Origin: Streptococcus mitis
Lineage (GTDB): Bacteria > Bacillota > Bacilli > Lactobacillales > Streptococcaceae
DNA length: 64,000 bases
Direction: 5' to 3'
Assembly: GCF_946190375.1 (NCBI RefSeq)
Contig: NZ_CAMIAF010000002.1
Coordinates: forward strand, 86,766-150,765
The position numbers and the translations under genes were made by a program. Below are positions 28,730 through 37,788 of this stretch, in pieces; the stretch's first letter is position 1; each line of letters opens with the position of its first letter. A model generated the notes under the pieces. The model made no database searches. It saw only the letters and a program-made list of their open reading frames with translations, and was not told the origin of the DNA.

Positions 28730-29536
28730 CTATTTTTCAATGGACGCTTTAAAGGCATCCTCAATGAGTTTGTCTAATTCTCCAGACTCCTTCAACTTTT
28801 GAATGGTTTTATCGACTGCCTCTTTCAATTCCTTGCTATCTTTTTTCATGGCGACCGCGTAGGAATCATCTTGCTCTTTTTCAAAATTGAGGTCTGCGAT
28901 TGCTAAATCAGGATTATTTTCCACAAATCCCTTGGCAACTGGTTCTTCAAAAATAACGGCATCCACTTGTCCTGATTTTAAATCTGTGATTAAATTCCCA
29001 TTTTTAGGCAGAGATACGAGGGATGAATTTTGTAGCAAATCTTTCGCCATCGTTTCTTGAATCGAACCTTTCTGTGCTCCAACCTTTTTCTGCGCTAAGT
29101 CGTTGACAGACTGATAAGTGGCTAAATCAGATTTTTTGACAATGAGCTTATTTTTTGAAGTATAGTAGGGAGTTGAAAAATCAAACACCTTGCTCCGTTC
29201 ATCTGTCTTAGAAACACCAGATATGGCAAGATCGGCTTTTCCTGATTGAACACTAGCCAGTACATTGTCAAAACTCATGGGAGATAGTTCCAATTCGACA
29301 CCTAGTTCTGTTGCGATAGCCTTGGCTAATTCGATATCTGAACCCACAATCTGATTTTTCCCATCAACCACTTTTTGATATTCAAATGGAGCAAAATCTG
29401 GATTGAGAGCTACAACCAATTTCCCTTTGGACTTGATGGCTTCAATTCCAGCCGATTGATTGTTACTACAAGCAAATAGTAGGGGGAGCATCACTAAACC
29501 AAACATCGTCATCAACACCTTCTTCATCTTATTCAT
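28730..29536 (-). CDS. abpA: Arginine/amino-acid ABC transporter substrate-binding lipoprotein
   Basis: A 268-residue family-3 solute-binding lipoprotein. Signal peptide and lipobox LLFACSN (Cys about residue 22), then [13 protein letters not shown] and [16 protein letters not shown], and [19 protein letters not shown], typical of polar amino-acid binders. AAAGGAGGCTTTGTT before the ATG at 29536 decides the start. It heads the operon with argG and argH; pneumococcal AbpA (arginine-binding protein A), under ArgR/AhrC control, occupies this position. No permease gene is adjacent. Confidence 0.85.
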   Translation of the reverse strand: MNKMKKVLMTMFGLVMLPLLFACSNNQSAGIEAIKSKGKLVVALNPDFAPFEYQKVVDGKNQIVGSDIELAKAIATELGVELELSPMSFDNVLASVQSGKADLAISGVSKTDERSKVFDFSTPYYTSKNKLIVKKSDLATYQSVNDLAQKKVGAQKGSIQETMAKDLLQNSSLVSLPKNGNLITDLKSGQVDAVIFEEPVAKGFVENNPDLAIADLNFEKEQDDSYAVAMKKDSKELKEAVDKTIQKLKESGELDKLIEDAFKASIEK

Positions 29537-29576
29537 AACAAAGCCTCCTTTATGTTTATTCTTTTTAGTTGTATAA

Positions 29577-29631
29577 ATAATACTCCTATACTCATCATTT
29601 GTCAAGCCTAAATTGAAAAAATTTTCAATTT
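29577..29631 (-). promoter_or_regulatory. Promoter of abpA-argGH with adjacent palindrome
   Basis: Consensus -35 TTGACA (29605-29600) and -10 TATTAT (29582-29577) with 17-base spacing. Directly upstream lies a perfect 10-bp inverted repeat, AAATTGAAAA/TTTTCAATTT (29610-29631), a candidate operator. Arginine regulators of the ArgR type bind near this operon in pneumococcus; whether this palindrome is their site is not shown. Confidence 0.65.
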
Positions 29632-29643
29632 GAAACAAAAAAA

Positions 29644-29677
29644 CCTAGAAATACTACATAAAAATGTCATTCCTAGG
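29644..29677 (-). terminator. Terminator after the ABC ATPase gene
   Basis: Stem CCTAGGAAT with ATTTCTAGG (one wobble), then TTTTTTTG on the minus strand. Confidence 0.7.
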
Positions 29678-29742
29678 CGTATTTATGCTATTTCTCTCTA
29701 GAAAACATGAGTATTCAGTCAATCAAAAGAAGCCGAACGAAC

Positions 29743-30384
29743 TCATTTCCCCTCGCCCAATTCAATGATTCGATAACATTGTTGGGCTACATAAGCATCG
29801 TGGGTCACAATAATAACTGTTTTCCCCTCGCGATTCATCTCTAAGAGAAACTTCAAGACCAAATCTCTATTTTCAGGATCCAGAGAACCTGTTGGTTCAT
29901 CGGCTAAAATCAGCTGACTGGGTTTTAAGATGGCTCTAGCAACTGCAATTCGTTGTTGTTCGCCACCAGACAACTCGGAGACCTTTTGATGCAAAGTAGC
30001 TGACAAACCTACTCTCTCTAAAATCTCTTCCACCTTTTTGAGCTTGTCTTTCTTGGACAATTTCACATATTTCAGTGCCAGCATGAGATTGTACTCGACC
30101 GTTTCATCATCAATCAGGGCAAAATTTTGAAACAGATAAGAGATATGTTCACGGATTATTGTTTGCGACTTGGCAGAATTAACCGCTAGATTTGTCTGAC
30201 CAAAAATCTCATACCGTCCGCTATAATCACCATCTATCAAACCTAATAAATTTAACAAGGTCGACTTACCACTACCACTTTTTCCAACAATGGCTACCAA
30301 ATCTCCCTGATCAATCCTGAGAGATAAGTTATCCAAAATCACTTTTCCTCCAATGGTTTTGGTAATATTTTCTAACTCAATCAT
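29743..30384 (-). CDS. ABC transporter ATP-binding protein (bacteriocin-associated)
   Basis: A 213-residue ATPase of the LolD/MacB-like class: Walker A GKSGSGKST near residue 34, signature LSGGEQQR, Walker B LILADEPTGSLD, ITHD-type H-loop written VTHDAY. It overlaps the 3' end of the DUF1430-type permease gene by four bases, so the two form one transporter. Such pairs are linked with lactococcin-972-like bacteriocin loci, where they give export or immunity; no bacteriocin precursor of that type is seen here. Confidence 0.88.
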   Translation of the reverse strand: MIELENITKTIGGKVILDNLSLRIDQGDLVAIVGKSGSGKSTLLNLLGLIDGDYSGRYEIFGQTNLAVNSAKSQTIIREHISYLFQNFALIDDETVEYNLMLALKYVKLSKKDKLKKVEEILERVGLSATLHQKVSELSGGEQQRIAVARAILKPSQLILADEPTGSLDPENRDLVLKFLLEMNREGKTVIIVTHDAYVAQQCYRIIELGEGK

Positions 30385-32489
30385 AAGATGCCCCCTTTCA
30401 ATAATTCTACTAGACTTCTTTTCTCCATCCTAGAAGCCAATACTAGCACAAATAGTATATCCAGACATGTAAAGCCTGCAAACAGCAGGAGTGGCAAGAG
30501 CGCATGGGCAAAGAAAATCAATACTAGAAGAGGGAGACTATAGCCCAACAAGAGCAGAACTAGAAGAGGGCGGTAGCGATCGACCAGTTTCCACCCCATA
30601 AACTTCTTGGTAATGATATCCCTGCGCTTCAACAAGAAAGTAGTAACGAGTAAAAAGTAGGAAATCATCATGCTAAGGAGACCAAACAAAGCAAAGAGTA
30701 GGTTAAAATTCCGAACAGCATCTCTATAAGAATCCACTTTCTCTTGTTGAATGGCTTGAATAGATGAAAATTTTAAATAATTTCCATCTGACAATTTCTC
30801 AACTAACTCTGTAATCTCTTTTTGATGTTGAACCGTATTTTCAATTTTAATCGGATTATTTAAGCCAGTTGTTGACAGGGAGGCTTTCTCATCCCACATC
30901 ATATCAGAATCATTTACCAAGCTAATAATTGGATTGGAGAGATTTTCCTTTCGCTTATCACTATATGGGAAAAATGACCAATCTCCTTCATAATAGGCAA
31001 TCTCGACATCCATCTCCTCTATCGTTCGTTTTTGCTGCTCTTCATACTTCATCGAATGAAAGGCAATTAACTTCCCCAAGAGCTGATTTTTATCTTCTTC
31101 ACCTTTCGTACTTGCTGGCATCAAAATAACTTTTTTAATACCGGTATCTGGTAGCTTGAATCCCTTGCTCTTTAGAAAATTGCGATTGGCATAGTAAACA
31201 TCCACCGTATCTGTTAACTGATATTGCTGAATCTGTTCTGATTGGACAAAATTTTTTACAGGAAGACTGCTACTCTGCACATAGCCCGCCTGCGTTTTTT
31301 CTACCAAATCCTGATAAAATCGATAGAAATAATCTGTAGATTTCCCTGACCCTGCTAGCTCTTCTTGCCACAGATTATCATTGAGTTTGAATGTTTCTAA
31401 GGTCAGGTAATTGCCTTGGCTTACCCACTGTTGCTGATAAGCAAGTTCTTTGTTTTCTTGTTCTAGACTTCTGCCTACCCCAATCAGTAAAACCGTCAAT
31501 AAAATAGTTGTCCCTATTTTCATCACATAATTGAAGACGAGACCAAGTTTGACAGATGAAAAACCCTTCAACATGGAGCTGACTGTCATTTTCTGAATCA
31601 TCAGGTAGGTCAGCCAACTGATGAACAAATACAACTGTAAAAGCAGAAATTGGGATAAGAGTAAACTTGGGAACAGAAGTTTTGGTCTGTAGTCCAGCAC
31701 TAAAAATAGTCCCAAGTCAATGACAAGACTTCCACCCAGGAGAAGATAAAAATTAGTCTTTACAAAACCAGCTAAAATCGCCCTGCTTTGGAAACCAAGT
31801 AACTTTTGAACCCCCACTCGTTTCATCTCCATCATCGGCTGATAAACTGTCATTAAAATCACAAGCAAGATTGCCAAGATAAAGATAATGATAGATAGTA
31901 ACAAAGCTTGATTTAGCACTCCAACCTGACTTCGGTAAGTGGGTTCTAATAAAATCGTCTTATCTATCTGGAAAAAATCACTCCACTTTTGTAGAATGGT
32001 ATCATGATCTATCTCTTTGCTAGAGGTAATCATGTAGCGTCCATTTACAGTATGGGATTTATCCTCAATATAGGATTGGAAGGTCTGGAGTCGAATGAGT
32101 TTCACCTTTAAAAAGGTGGGAATGGTTCCTAGATTATTGGGAAGGTCCTGGTTGCTGTAGACTCCCTTCTCATTCTTTGAGAAATCAAGAGAAGTCAGAC
32201 CGAACTCCTGATAGGGGAAGGTTTCCTTATCAAAAACACCAGCCTTGACGGCCTCATCTCCATTATCTACTTTGATAATAGAGACCTTGTCTTGACTTGC
32301 AACCTCTTCAAAAAACTGGAGAATAGTTTCTGTCGGTTTAGTGACATCTTTCAAGTACAAGTCAAATGAATAAGTTGTCTTGCCCATCTCCTGAATCCGC
32401 ACTATTTCTCGTGTAACATTTACATTCAGGACAAAAAACGTAGTACACAGTAAGAGCAGGAGCATACAAAGATGACTGATTTTTTTCAT
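30381..32489 (-). CDS. Bacteriocin-associated integral membrane protein (DUF1430/TIGR01654-like permease)
   Basis: A 702-residue permease with an N-terminal helix, a large extracytoplasmic region, a central group of helices (about residues 220-350), a second extracytoplasmic part and three C-terminal helices, the plan of FtsX/MacB-like permeases of the bacteriocin-associated seven-helix family. The ATG at 32489 has GGGAGGTATCTCT before it and is preferred over the open frame to 32591. Coupled to the ATPase gene. A 105-bp nested inverted repeat lies in its leader. Confidence 0.8.
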   Translation of the reverse strand: MKKISHLCMLLLLLCTTFFVLNVNVTREIVRIQEMGKTTYSFDLYLKDVTKPTETILQFFEEVASQDKVSIIKVDNGDEAVKAGVFDKETFPYQEFGLTSLDFSKNEKGVYSNQDLPNNLGTIPTFLKVKLIRLQTFQSYIEDKSHTVNGRYMITSSKEIDHDTILQKWSDFFQIDKTILLEPTYRSQVGVLNQALLLSIIIFILAILLVILMTVYQPMMEMKRVGVQKLLGFQSRAILAGFVKTNFYLLLGGSLVIDLGLFLVLDYRPKLLFPSLLLSQFLLLQLYLFISWLTYLMIQKMTVSSMLKGFSSVKLGLVFNYVMKIGTTILLTVLLIGVGRSLEQENKELAYQQQWVSQGNYLTLETFKLNDNLWQEELAGSGKSTDYFYRFYQDLVEKTQAGYVQSSSLPVKNFVQSEQIQQYQLTDTVDVYYANRNFLKSKGFKLPDTGIKKVILMPASTKGEEDKNQLLGKLIAFHSMKYEEQQKRTIEEMDVEIAYYEGDWSFFPYSDKRKENLSNPIISLVNDSDMMWDEKASLSTTGLNNPIKIENTVQHQKEITELVEKLSDGNYLKFSSIQAIQQEKVDSYRDAVRNFNLLFALFGLLSMMISYFLLVTTFLLKRRDIITKKFMGWKLVDRYRPLLVLLLLGYSLPLLVLIFFAHALLPLLLFAGFTCLDILFVLVLASRMEKRSLVELLKGGIL

Positions 32490-32521
32490 AGAGATACCTC
32501 CCGTGAAGAGACGAAACTGGA

Positions 32522-32626
32522 AAAAAACTAACTTTCCAATAAAGCCACACAGTGATTCTCTCAGCTTAATTGTGTTCAAGGCTGAAAACACTGTGTGGTT
32601 TTTGAATGTTTAGAGGTTAGTTTTTT
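32522..32626. repeat. Nested inverted-repeat element in the permease leader
   Basis: Outer perfect 11-bp arms AAAAAACTAAC (32522-32532) and GTTAGTTTTTT (32616-32626); inner perfect 10-bp arms CCACACAGTG (32545-32554) and CACTGTGTGG (32589-32598); a third level, TCAGCTT/AAGGCTGA, inside. Read on either strand it ends in a T-run, like a bidirectional terminator or a MITE-like element. Confidence 0.65.
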
Positions 32627-32639
32627 GAGCAATCGTCTA

Positions 32640-33227
32640 TCAAAATGTCCGTTTATCTGTCAATAATCCTAGAAAATCTTGTCTCTTTAGGTCTGAGAAG
32701 TGTTTGGTAGAAAGACTTCCTTTTTGAAGTCCATCATCTCTAACCTGTAAATAATAGCTATGTTGGCTTGTTTTAATTGTCAAAAAATCGCCAAATACAA
32801 AAAATTTTTTCCAGTTACGAATCTCAAATTCTTTCATCTCTGATTTTGGAATGCGGATAAGTCCTTGCCGCAAATCACGATGATGCTCACTTGTGAAAGT
32901 CATCCCATTCCCAAGATTTCTTATCAGTAGTTCATCTGGGGTCACCATCACCAGCGCTATTTTAGTTAAGAAAATTTCAACTGTTGGTGGTAAAATCGCC
33001 AAGTTGAACCAAGGATGTAGGTAGCGATACGCTAAGAAATAATGAGGCTCCTCACCCAATCCTAGTTGTTTATATAAGGCCTTGACCTCACTATCTAACC
33101 TCGCTTCAAAAGACACATCCGAATGCTCTTCTTCCTTCCTCTGATTAAAATAACGCATCCAGACTAGGAAGCTTATAAAGTCTAGGACAAATATTCCTGA
33201 TAAAAGATATTTTAAATTGTAGTTCAT
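32640..33227 (-). CDS. Hypothetical protein with one N-terminal membrane anchor
   Basis: A 195-residue protein: one membrane helix at about residues 5-23 (YLLSGIFVLDFISFLVW) followed by a soluble, PH-like mixed domain (ILPPTVEIFLTKIALVMVTPDELLIRN, IRIPKSEMKEFEIRNWKKF). The second part resembles bacterial PH-type membrane-associated domains, but I do not recognise the family. It precedes the DUF1430-type permease, separated by the nested inverted repeat, and probably belongs to the same locus. Confidence 0.6.
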   Translation of the reverse strand: MNYNLKYLLSGIFVLDFISFLVWMRYFNQRKEEEHSDVSFEARLDSEVKALYKQLGLGEEPHYFLAYRYLHPWFNLAILPPTVEIFLTKIALVMVTPDELLIRNLGNGMTFTSEHHRDLRQGLIRIPKSEMKEFEIRNWKKFFVFGDFLTIKTSQHSYYLQVRDDGLQKGSLSTKHFSDLKRQDFLGLLTDKRTF

Positions 33228-33267
33228 TACTTAACCTCCTGATTAACTTTTCCGCCTAGAGGCCTAT

Positions 33268-33381
33268 CTATTTTGAAAATAGTTCCATAACAACTTTAAA
33301 TAAAACTGGTGACATTAAAATTAGGATAATTCCTATCACAAATATCATGACTACTCGAAAAAGCTCCTTATTTTTAAACAT
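33268..33381 (-). CDS. 37-residue membrane peptide
   Basis: MFKNKELFRVVM, then one helix (IFVIGIIILMSPVLF-like) and a short polar end VVMELFSK. It lies between the PlcR-like regulator and the membrane protein genes, in the same direction. The ribosome site is weak (GGGATGG). It could be an accessory or toxin-like peptide, or a chance frame. Nothing else was seen in the remaining bases of this 380-base interval. Confidence 0.4.
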   Translation of the reverse strand: MFKNKELFRVVMIFVIGIILILMSPVLFKVVMELFSK

Positions 33382-33570
33382 TTTTCCATCCCTTTTCTAG
33401 CTACATCATAATTCTCGACTAAATACAAAGTTAAGGGCACTGAATTTGTCAACGCTTGCACAACCCCCGTTTCACCTATATTATAAATCAACATATATAA
33501 ACTGTCAAGCAATTTAAGTGATAATATAAATATTTTTAAAAAGAAGAATTATAGTTATATTCCACACATA

Positions 33571-33591
33571 AAAAAGATAGCTTCTGCTATC
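33571..33591 (-). terminator. Terminator of the PlcR-like regulator gene
   Basis: Stem GATAGC with GCTATC, 4-base loop, then TTTTTT on the minus strand, 17 bases after the stop at 33608. Confidence 0.7.
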
Positions 33592-33607
33592 CTTGTACAT
33601 TATCTGA

Positions 33608-34465
33608 CTACTTATCCATCAGATATTGTTCTACCTTGAGTGCCATAACTTCATTATTTTCAATTAGATAGAGCACCTTAGCTTTCATATAATAGTCCTT
33701 AGCAACAGAGATATCAAGATCTTCTGTTACATTTCCCAACAAACAATATAAATCTGCTAGCCTAAAGCTACTATGATACTTGTTACAAAATTCAATCATC
33801 TCCAATAATAGGGCTCTGGACTTATCCATCTCCTCCTGTTTCCAAAGGTGGTAACAATAATTGTATTTTATTTTGATATACAACTCAATTTGTTCACGCA
33901 CACTGGTATCGATTTTTGAAAGAGCTACGGAAACCTGTTCATATAGTTGTTCAAATTTCTCCTTATCCTCATCATAGCCTAAGAAAATCAGCAGGGTATT
34001 CAAAATATACAAATAATCCACTTTATCAATACTAATCCTACTGAGGATGTCCTCTATTTTTGAAATAGCTAGTTTTAATTGATGTTCACATTGATAGGTT
34101 AGAATGGCATCTATCCAGTCCAGATAAATCTTTTCATCAAAAGATAAGGAAGTCTGTTGCTTTCTTTCTCCCTCAAAAGCATATTTCAAAGAGGCATAAT
34201 CTTGATTTTCCAACAATGTTTCAGACAACCTCTTGAAAGCAGACAAGCCTAGAAACTCTTTCGAAATTTCTCCTGAAAAGAAATAGTCCATATTTAAGCC
34301 CATTTTTTCAGATAATTTATATAACAAATCTGCTCCTGGCATATATTTGCCTTGTTCCATTCGACTTATCTGAGTTTGTTGGCAAATTCCTTCTGCCAAT
34401 TCTTTTTGCGACCAGCCCAGCTCTTTTCGCTTAATTTTTAATCTTGTTGCTAATAATGCATGCAT
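33608..34465 (-). CDS. PlcR/Rgg-like helix-turn-helix regulator
   Basis: A 285-residue regulator: XRE domain (residues 5-60; GWSQKELAEGICQQTQISRMEQGKY) followed by TPR-like helices, the RRNPP plan of peptide-sensing regulators (PlcR, TprA). The ATG at 34465 follows GTGGTGGTTAGC and gives a standard N-terminus; a GTG at 34477 is the alternative. It lies upstream of the bacteriocin-associated ABC genes in the same direction and may control them. I found no convincing pheromone gene next to it. Confidence 0.8.
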   Translation of the reverse strand: MHALLATRLKIKRKELGWSQKELAEGICQQTQISRMEQGKYMPGADLLYKLSEKMGLNMDYFFSGEISKEFLGLSAFKRLSETLLENQDYASLKYAFEGERKQQTSLSFDEKIYLDWIDAILTYQCEHQLKLAISKIEDILSRISIDKVDYLYILNTLLIFLGYDEDKEKFEQLYEQVSVALSKIDTSVREQIELYIKIKYNYCYHLWKQEEMDKSRALLLEMIEFCNKYHSSFRLADLYCLLGNVTEDLDISVAKDYYMKAKVLYLIENNEVMALKVEQYLMDK

Positions 34466-34566
34466 GCTAACCACCACTATTTATATTCTATAAAAACATT
34501 ATACTACTTTTTTGAGAAGATTATGACATATTGTCTACAAAGGGTGAACAGGTTTCTCAAAATGTA

Positions 34567-34592
34567 AGAAAAAAGAGCTATTAAAAGCTCTT
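34567..34592 (-). terminator. Terminator of the LysM gene
   Basis: Stem AAGAGCT with AGCTCTT, 6-base loop, then TTTTC on the minus strand, after the stop at 34603. Confidence 0.75.
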
Positions 34593-34602
34593 CCCCTATT
34601 TC

Positions 34603-35226
34603 TTAATACCAGCCGTTGTTAAGCCAAAAGTTTTTAGCGGCTGTCCATGAACCGTAACGTCCTGCAACGTAGGCATCTGCTACACGTTCTTGGTTTTCAG
34701 CTGAGTAGTCACCGTTCAAGTATGAATCTGTCAATTGGTAACGTCCGATGTAACGTCCGTTTGTAGCTGTGTAGCTACCGCCTGATTCTTTTTGAGCGAT
34801 CCATTCTTTGGCTTCTGCTTCAGATCCGCTTACAGTTGAAGCAACCGTTTCTTCTGCTACTGGGGCGCTTGCTACTGGAGTTTCTTCTTCTGCCACCTCT
34901 GTAGTTTCTGCCACTGTGGCTGAAACAGTTTCGTCTTGGGCAGCTGGAGCTTCATAAGTCGTTGAAGCTGTGGCTACTGGTGCTGCTGGACCGTCGATAA
35001 CCAACTCTTGACCAACATAAATCATATGGATGTTGTCAATGTGGTTGTTTTCTGCCAATTTCTCAACAGTTGTGTTGTGAGTTTCAGCGATTTCTGAAAG
35101 TGTATCACCTTCTTTAACAGTGTAAGTTGATGATTCTTGAGCAGATACAAATGATGGAGCAAATACTGCAAACAAGGCAGCTACTCCTGCAAGAGTTGTT
35201 TTAATCTTTTTAGTTGTTGATTTCAT
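34603..35226 (-). CDS. LysM-domain secreted protein with lysozyme-like C-terminus
   Basis: A 207-residue exported protein: signal peptide (cut probably after FVSAQ, about residue 29), one LysM domain (YTVKEGDTLSEIAETHNTTV... residues 34-78) for peptidoglycan binding, an Ala/Val/Glu/Thr-rich linker (about 80-135), and a transglycosylase-like C-terminus AKEWIAQKESGGSYTATNGR...NNGWY. The glutamate in QKESGGSY is the likely catalytic residue. It is probably a cell-wall hydrolase acting at the surface. A copy of its last codons lies at 25872-25917. Confidence 0.88.
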   Translation of the reverse strand: MKSTTKKIKTTLAGVAALFAVFAPSFVSAQESSTYTVKEGDTLSEIAETHNTTVEKLAENNHIDNIHMIYVGQELVIDGPAAPVATASTTYEAPAAQDETVSATVAETTEVAEEETPVASAPVAEETVASTVSGSEAEAKEWIAQKESGGSYTATNGRYIGRYQLTDSYLNGDYSAENQERVADAYVAGRYGSWTAAKNFWLNNGWY

Positions 35227-35428
35227 ATTTGAAAATTCTCCTTCTTTCTATACTTCTATCATACCCTTTAAATATTACTGTTTCTTGACACTTTTATGTA
35301 GAAATATTACAAAATTATTTTTTATTTCCCTAAATAAGGTATTTTTTGTCATAAAAGATACTATTTTTATGCTATTTAAGGTATTAGAAAGGTTTTCATC
35401 TACAATTAAAGCCAAGACCTTTATTCTT

Positions 35429-35437
35429 TGATATAAT
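35429..35437 (+). promoter_or_regulatory. Extended -10 promoter of sdaAB-sdaAA
   Basis: TGATATAAT, a perfect extended -10, 31 bases before the sdaAB ATG; no good -35. No other element was seen in the 240-base interval upstream. Confidence 0.55.
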
Positions 35438-35467
35438 AGAGATAAGAATTTTTATAAGGGGAAACTG

Positions 35468-36139
35468 ATGAAATCACTTCGTTTTCAATCTGTCTTTGAT
35501 ATCATCGGACCAGTTATGATTGGCCCATCTAGTAGTCATACCGCTGGTGCTGTCCGTATTGGGAAGATTGTCTCTTCCATTTTTGATGATACTCCGACAG
35601 AAGTCGAATTCCAACTTTTTAACTCATTTGCCAAAACCTATCGTGGTCACGGAACAGACCTAGCCCTTGTTGCAGGTATTTTAGGCATGGATACAGATGA
35701 TCCTGAAATCCCAAACAGTCTGGAGATTGCCCACAAACGTGGCATCAAGATTGTCTGGACCATTCAGAAAGACAGCAATGCCCCTCACCCAAACACCACT
35801 AAAATTACCGTTAAAAATGCCCATAAAACCATCAGCGTGACTGGTATTTCTATCGGAGGAGGGAACATTCAGGTCACCGAACTCAATGGCTTTGCCGTCT
35901 CTCTCAATATGAATACACCGACTATCATCATCGTTCATCAAGATATTCCAGGTATGATTGCCCTCGTAACAGAGGCCCTTTCACGCTATGGTATCAATAT
36001 CGCCCAGATGAATGTTACTCGTGAAAAAGCTGGTGAAAAAGCTATTATGATTATCGAAGTTGACAGTCGCAACTGTGATGAGGCCATCGAAGAAATTCGA
36101 AAAATCCCTCATCTCCATAATGTCAATTTCTTTAAATAG
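35468..36139 (+). CDS. sdaAB: L-serine dehydratase, beta subunit
   Basis: A 223-residue subunit of the iron-sulfur L-serine deaminase (serine to pyruvate and ammonia). The family signature GPVMIGPSSSHTAGAVRIG is near the N-terminus and a C-terminal ACT domain (TIIIVHQDIPGMIALVTEALSRYGINIAQMNV) probably binds serine as effector. GGGG-rich AAGGGGAAACTG precedes the ATG. It is followed after 8 bases by sdaAA; an HAD phosphatase gene comes next. Confidence 0.95.
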   Translation: MKSLRFQSVFDIIGPVMIGPSSSHTAGAVRIGKIVSSIFDDTPTEVEFQLFNSFAKTYRGHGTDLALVAGILGMDTDDPEIPNSLEIAHKRGIKIVWTIQKDSNAPHPNTTKITVKNAHKTISVTGISIGGGNIQVTELNGFAVSLNMNTPTIIIVHQDIPGMIALVTEALSRYGINIAQMNVTREKAGEKAIMIIEVDSRNCDEAIEEIRKIPHLHNVNFFK

Positions 36140-36147
36140 GAGGAAGC

Positions 36148-37020
36148 ATGTTTTATTCTATCAAAGAATTGGTCGAGCAGGCAGAACTGGACTTTCAAGG
36201 AAATGTCGCAGAACTCATGATTACAACAGAGTTTGAATTGACCGGTCGCGAACGTGAAGAAGTCCTCCTTCTCATGGAACGCAATCTGGAAGTCATGAAA
36301 GCCTCTGTCCAACTTGGCCTCAATGAAAATAAATCTCGTAGTGGCCTGACAGGTGGAGATGCTGCAAAATTGGATCACTACATTAAAAACGGAAAAACTC
36401 TGTCAGATTACACGATTCTCTCTGCTGCCCGAAATGCCATCGCAGTCAATGAACACAATGCTAAAATGGGCTTGGTTTGTGCCACTCCGACCGCAGGAAG
36501 TGCTGGCTGTCTGCCCTCAGTTCTAACAGCTGCTATTGAAAAATTAGACCTCAATCACGAACAACAGCTGGATTTCCTCTTTGCTGCCGGTGCCTTTGGA
36601 CTAGTCATCGCAAACAATGCCTCTATCTCAGGTGCTGAAGGTGGCTGTCAGGCCGAGGTTGGTTCGGCCTCTGCTATGAGTGCTGCAGCCTTGACTCTGG
36701 CTGCCGGTGGAACACCTTATCAGGCCAGTCAGGCCATTGCCTTTGTCATTAAAAATATGCTGGGCCTCATCTGTGACCCTGTTGCCGGCTTGGTCGAAGT
36801 TCCCTGTGTCAAACGCAATGCCATGGGAGCCAGCTTTGCTTTCATCGCAGCAGACATGGCCTTGGCAGAGATCGAATCTAAAATTCCTGTGGATGAAGTT
36901 ATCGATGCCATGTACCAAGTAGGAGCAAGCATGCCAACTGCCTTTCGTGAAACAGCTGAAGGTGGACTCGCTGCCACCCCTACTGGTCGTCGCCTCCAAA
37001 AAGAAATTTTCGGAGAATAA
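36148..37020 (+). CDS. sdaAA: L-serine dehydratase, alpha subunit
   Basis: A 290-residue catalytic subunit; cysteines that should hold the 4Fe-4S cluster lie in MGLVCATPTAGSAGCLPSV, GAEGGCQAEVG, LICDPVAG and VPCVKRN. AGGAGG lies just before the ATG. Same transcript as sdaAB and probably the HAD phosphatase 21 bases downstream. Length and both ends are normal. Confidence 0.95.
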   Translation: MFYSIKELVEQAELDFQGNVAELMITTEFELTGREREEVLLLMERNLEVMKASVQLGLNENKSRSGLTGGDAAKLDHYIKNGKTLSDYTILSAARNAIAVNEHNAKMGLVCATPTAGSAGCLPSVLTAAIEKLDLNHEQQLDFLFAAGAFGLVIANNASISGAEGGCQAEVGSASAMSAAALTLAAGGTPYQASQAIAFVIKNMLGLICDPVAGLVEVPCVKRNAMGASFAFIAADMALAEIESKIPVDEVIDAMYQVGASMPTAFRETAEGGLAATPTGRRLQKEIFGE

Positions 37021-37041
37021 GTTTATCAAATAGGAGAAACC

Positions 37042-37674
37042 ATGACCTCTATCACAGCGATTTTTTTCGATCTGGATGGAACCCTCGTTGACAGTTCTAT
37101 CGGGATTCACAATGCCTTTACCTATACCTTTAAGGAACTCGGGGTGCCTAGTCCTGATACCAAAACGATTCGTGGTTTTATGGGACCACCTCTCGAAAGT
37201 AGTTTTGCGACCTGCCTTCCCAAAGACCAAATTTCTGAGGCTGTCCAGATATACCGTTCCTACTACAAGGCAAAAGGCATCCATGAAGCTCAACTTTTCC
37301 CTCAGATTGTAGAATTGCTTCAAGAACTATCTAAGAATTACCCTCTCTACATCACCACTACAAAGAATACTCCAACCGTTCAAGACATGACTAAGAACTT
37401 GGGAATCTTTCATTTCTTTGATGGTATTTATGGTTCCAGCCCTGAAACACCCCATAAGGCAGATGTCATTCGCCAAGCCTTGCAGACACATCAACTAGCA
37501 CCAGAACAAGCCATCATTATCGGAGATACCAAGTTTGATATGCAGGGGGCTCAAGAAACAGGCATTCAGAAATTGGCCGTCACTTGGGGATTTGGAGAGC
37601 AAGCAGATCTACTAGACTATCAACCTGATTATATCGCCCACAAACCATTAGAGGTTTTGGCGTATTTTCAATAA
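37042..37674 (+). CDS. HAD-superfamily phosphatase (phosphoglycolate phosphatase-like)
   Basis: A 210-residue HAD hydrolase: motif I FFDLDGTLVDSS, motif II ITTTKN, conserved Lys in PHKADVIR, motif IV IIGDTKFDMQGA. A four-helix cap sits between I and II, as in Gph and PgmB relatives. The substrate is not determinable from the sequence. Third gene behind the serine dehydratase pair. Confidence 0.87.
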   Translation: MTSITAIFFDLDGTLVDSSIGIHNAFTYTFKELGVPSPDTKTIRGFMGPPLESSFATCLPKDQISEAVQIYRSYYKAKGIHEAQLFPQIVELLQELSKNYPLYITTTKNTPTVQDMTKNLGIFHFFDGIYGSSPETPHKADVIRQALQTHQLAPEQAIIIGDTKFDMQGAQETGIQKLAVTWGFGEQADLLDYQPDYIAHKPLEVLAYFQ

Positions 37675-37731
37675 CATAGACTGGGCGATACCCCCATTTC
37701 AGAAGAAAATGGAGCAAGTTTCTACATAACA

Positions 37732-37781
37732 AAACGCATATTACCAAGGTTCTTCTTGTACTGACCTGATAATATGCGTTT
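37732..37781. terminator. Bidirectional terminator between HAD and capD-like genes
   Basis: 12-bp arms AAACGCATATTA and TAATATGCGTTT with a 26-base loop, followed by TTCTTTTTT on the plus strand; the minus strand also ends in T-rich sequence. Confidence 0.7.
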
Positions 37782-37788
37782 TTCTTTT

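Noticed and set aside
36628-37323. 231-codon minus-strand frame opposite sdaAA
   Set aside because: Entirely antisense to a conserved iron-sulfur enzyme gene and the HAD gene; no signal for translation.
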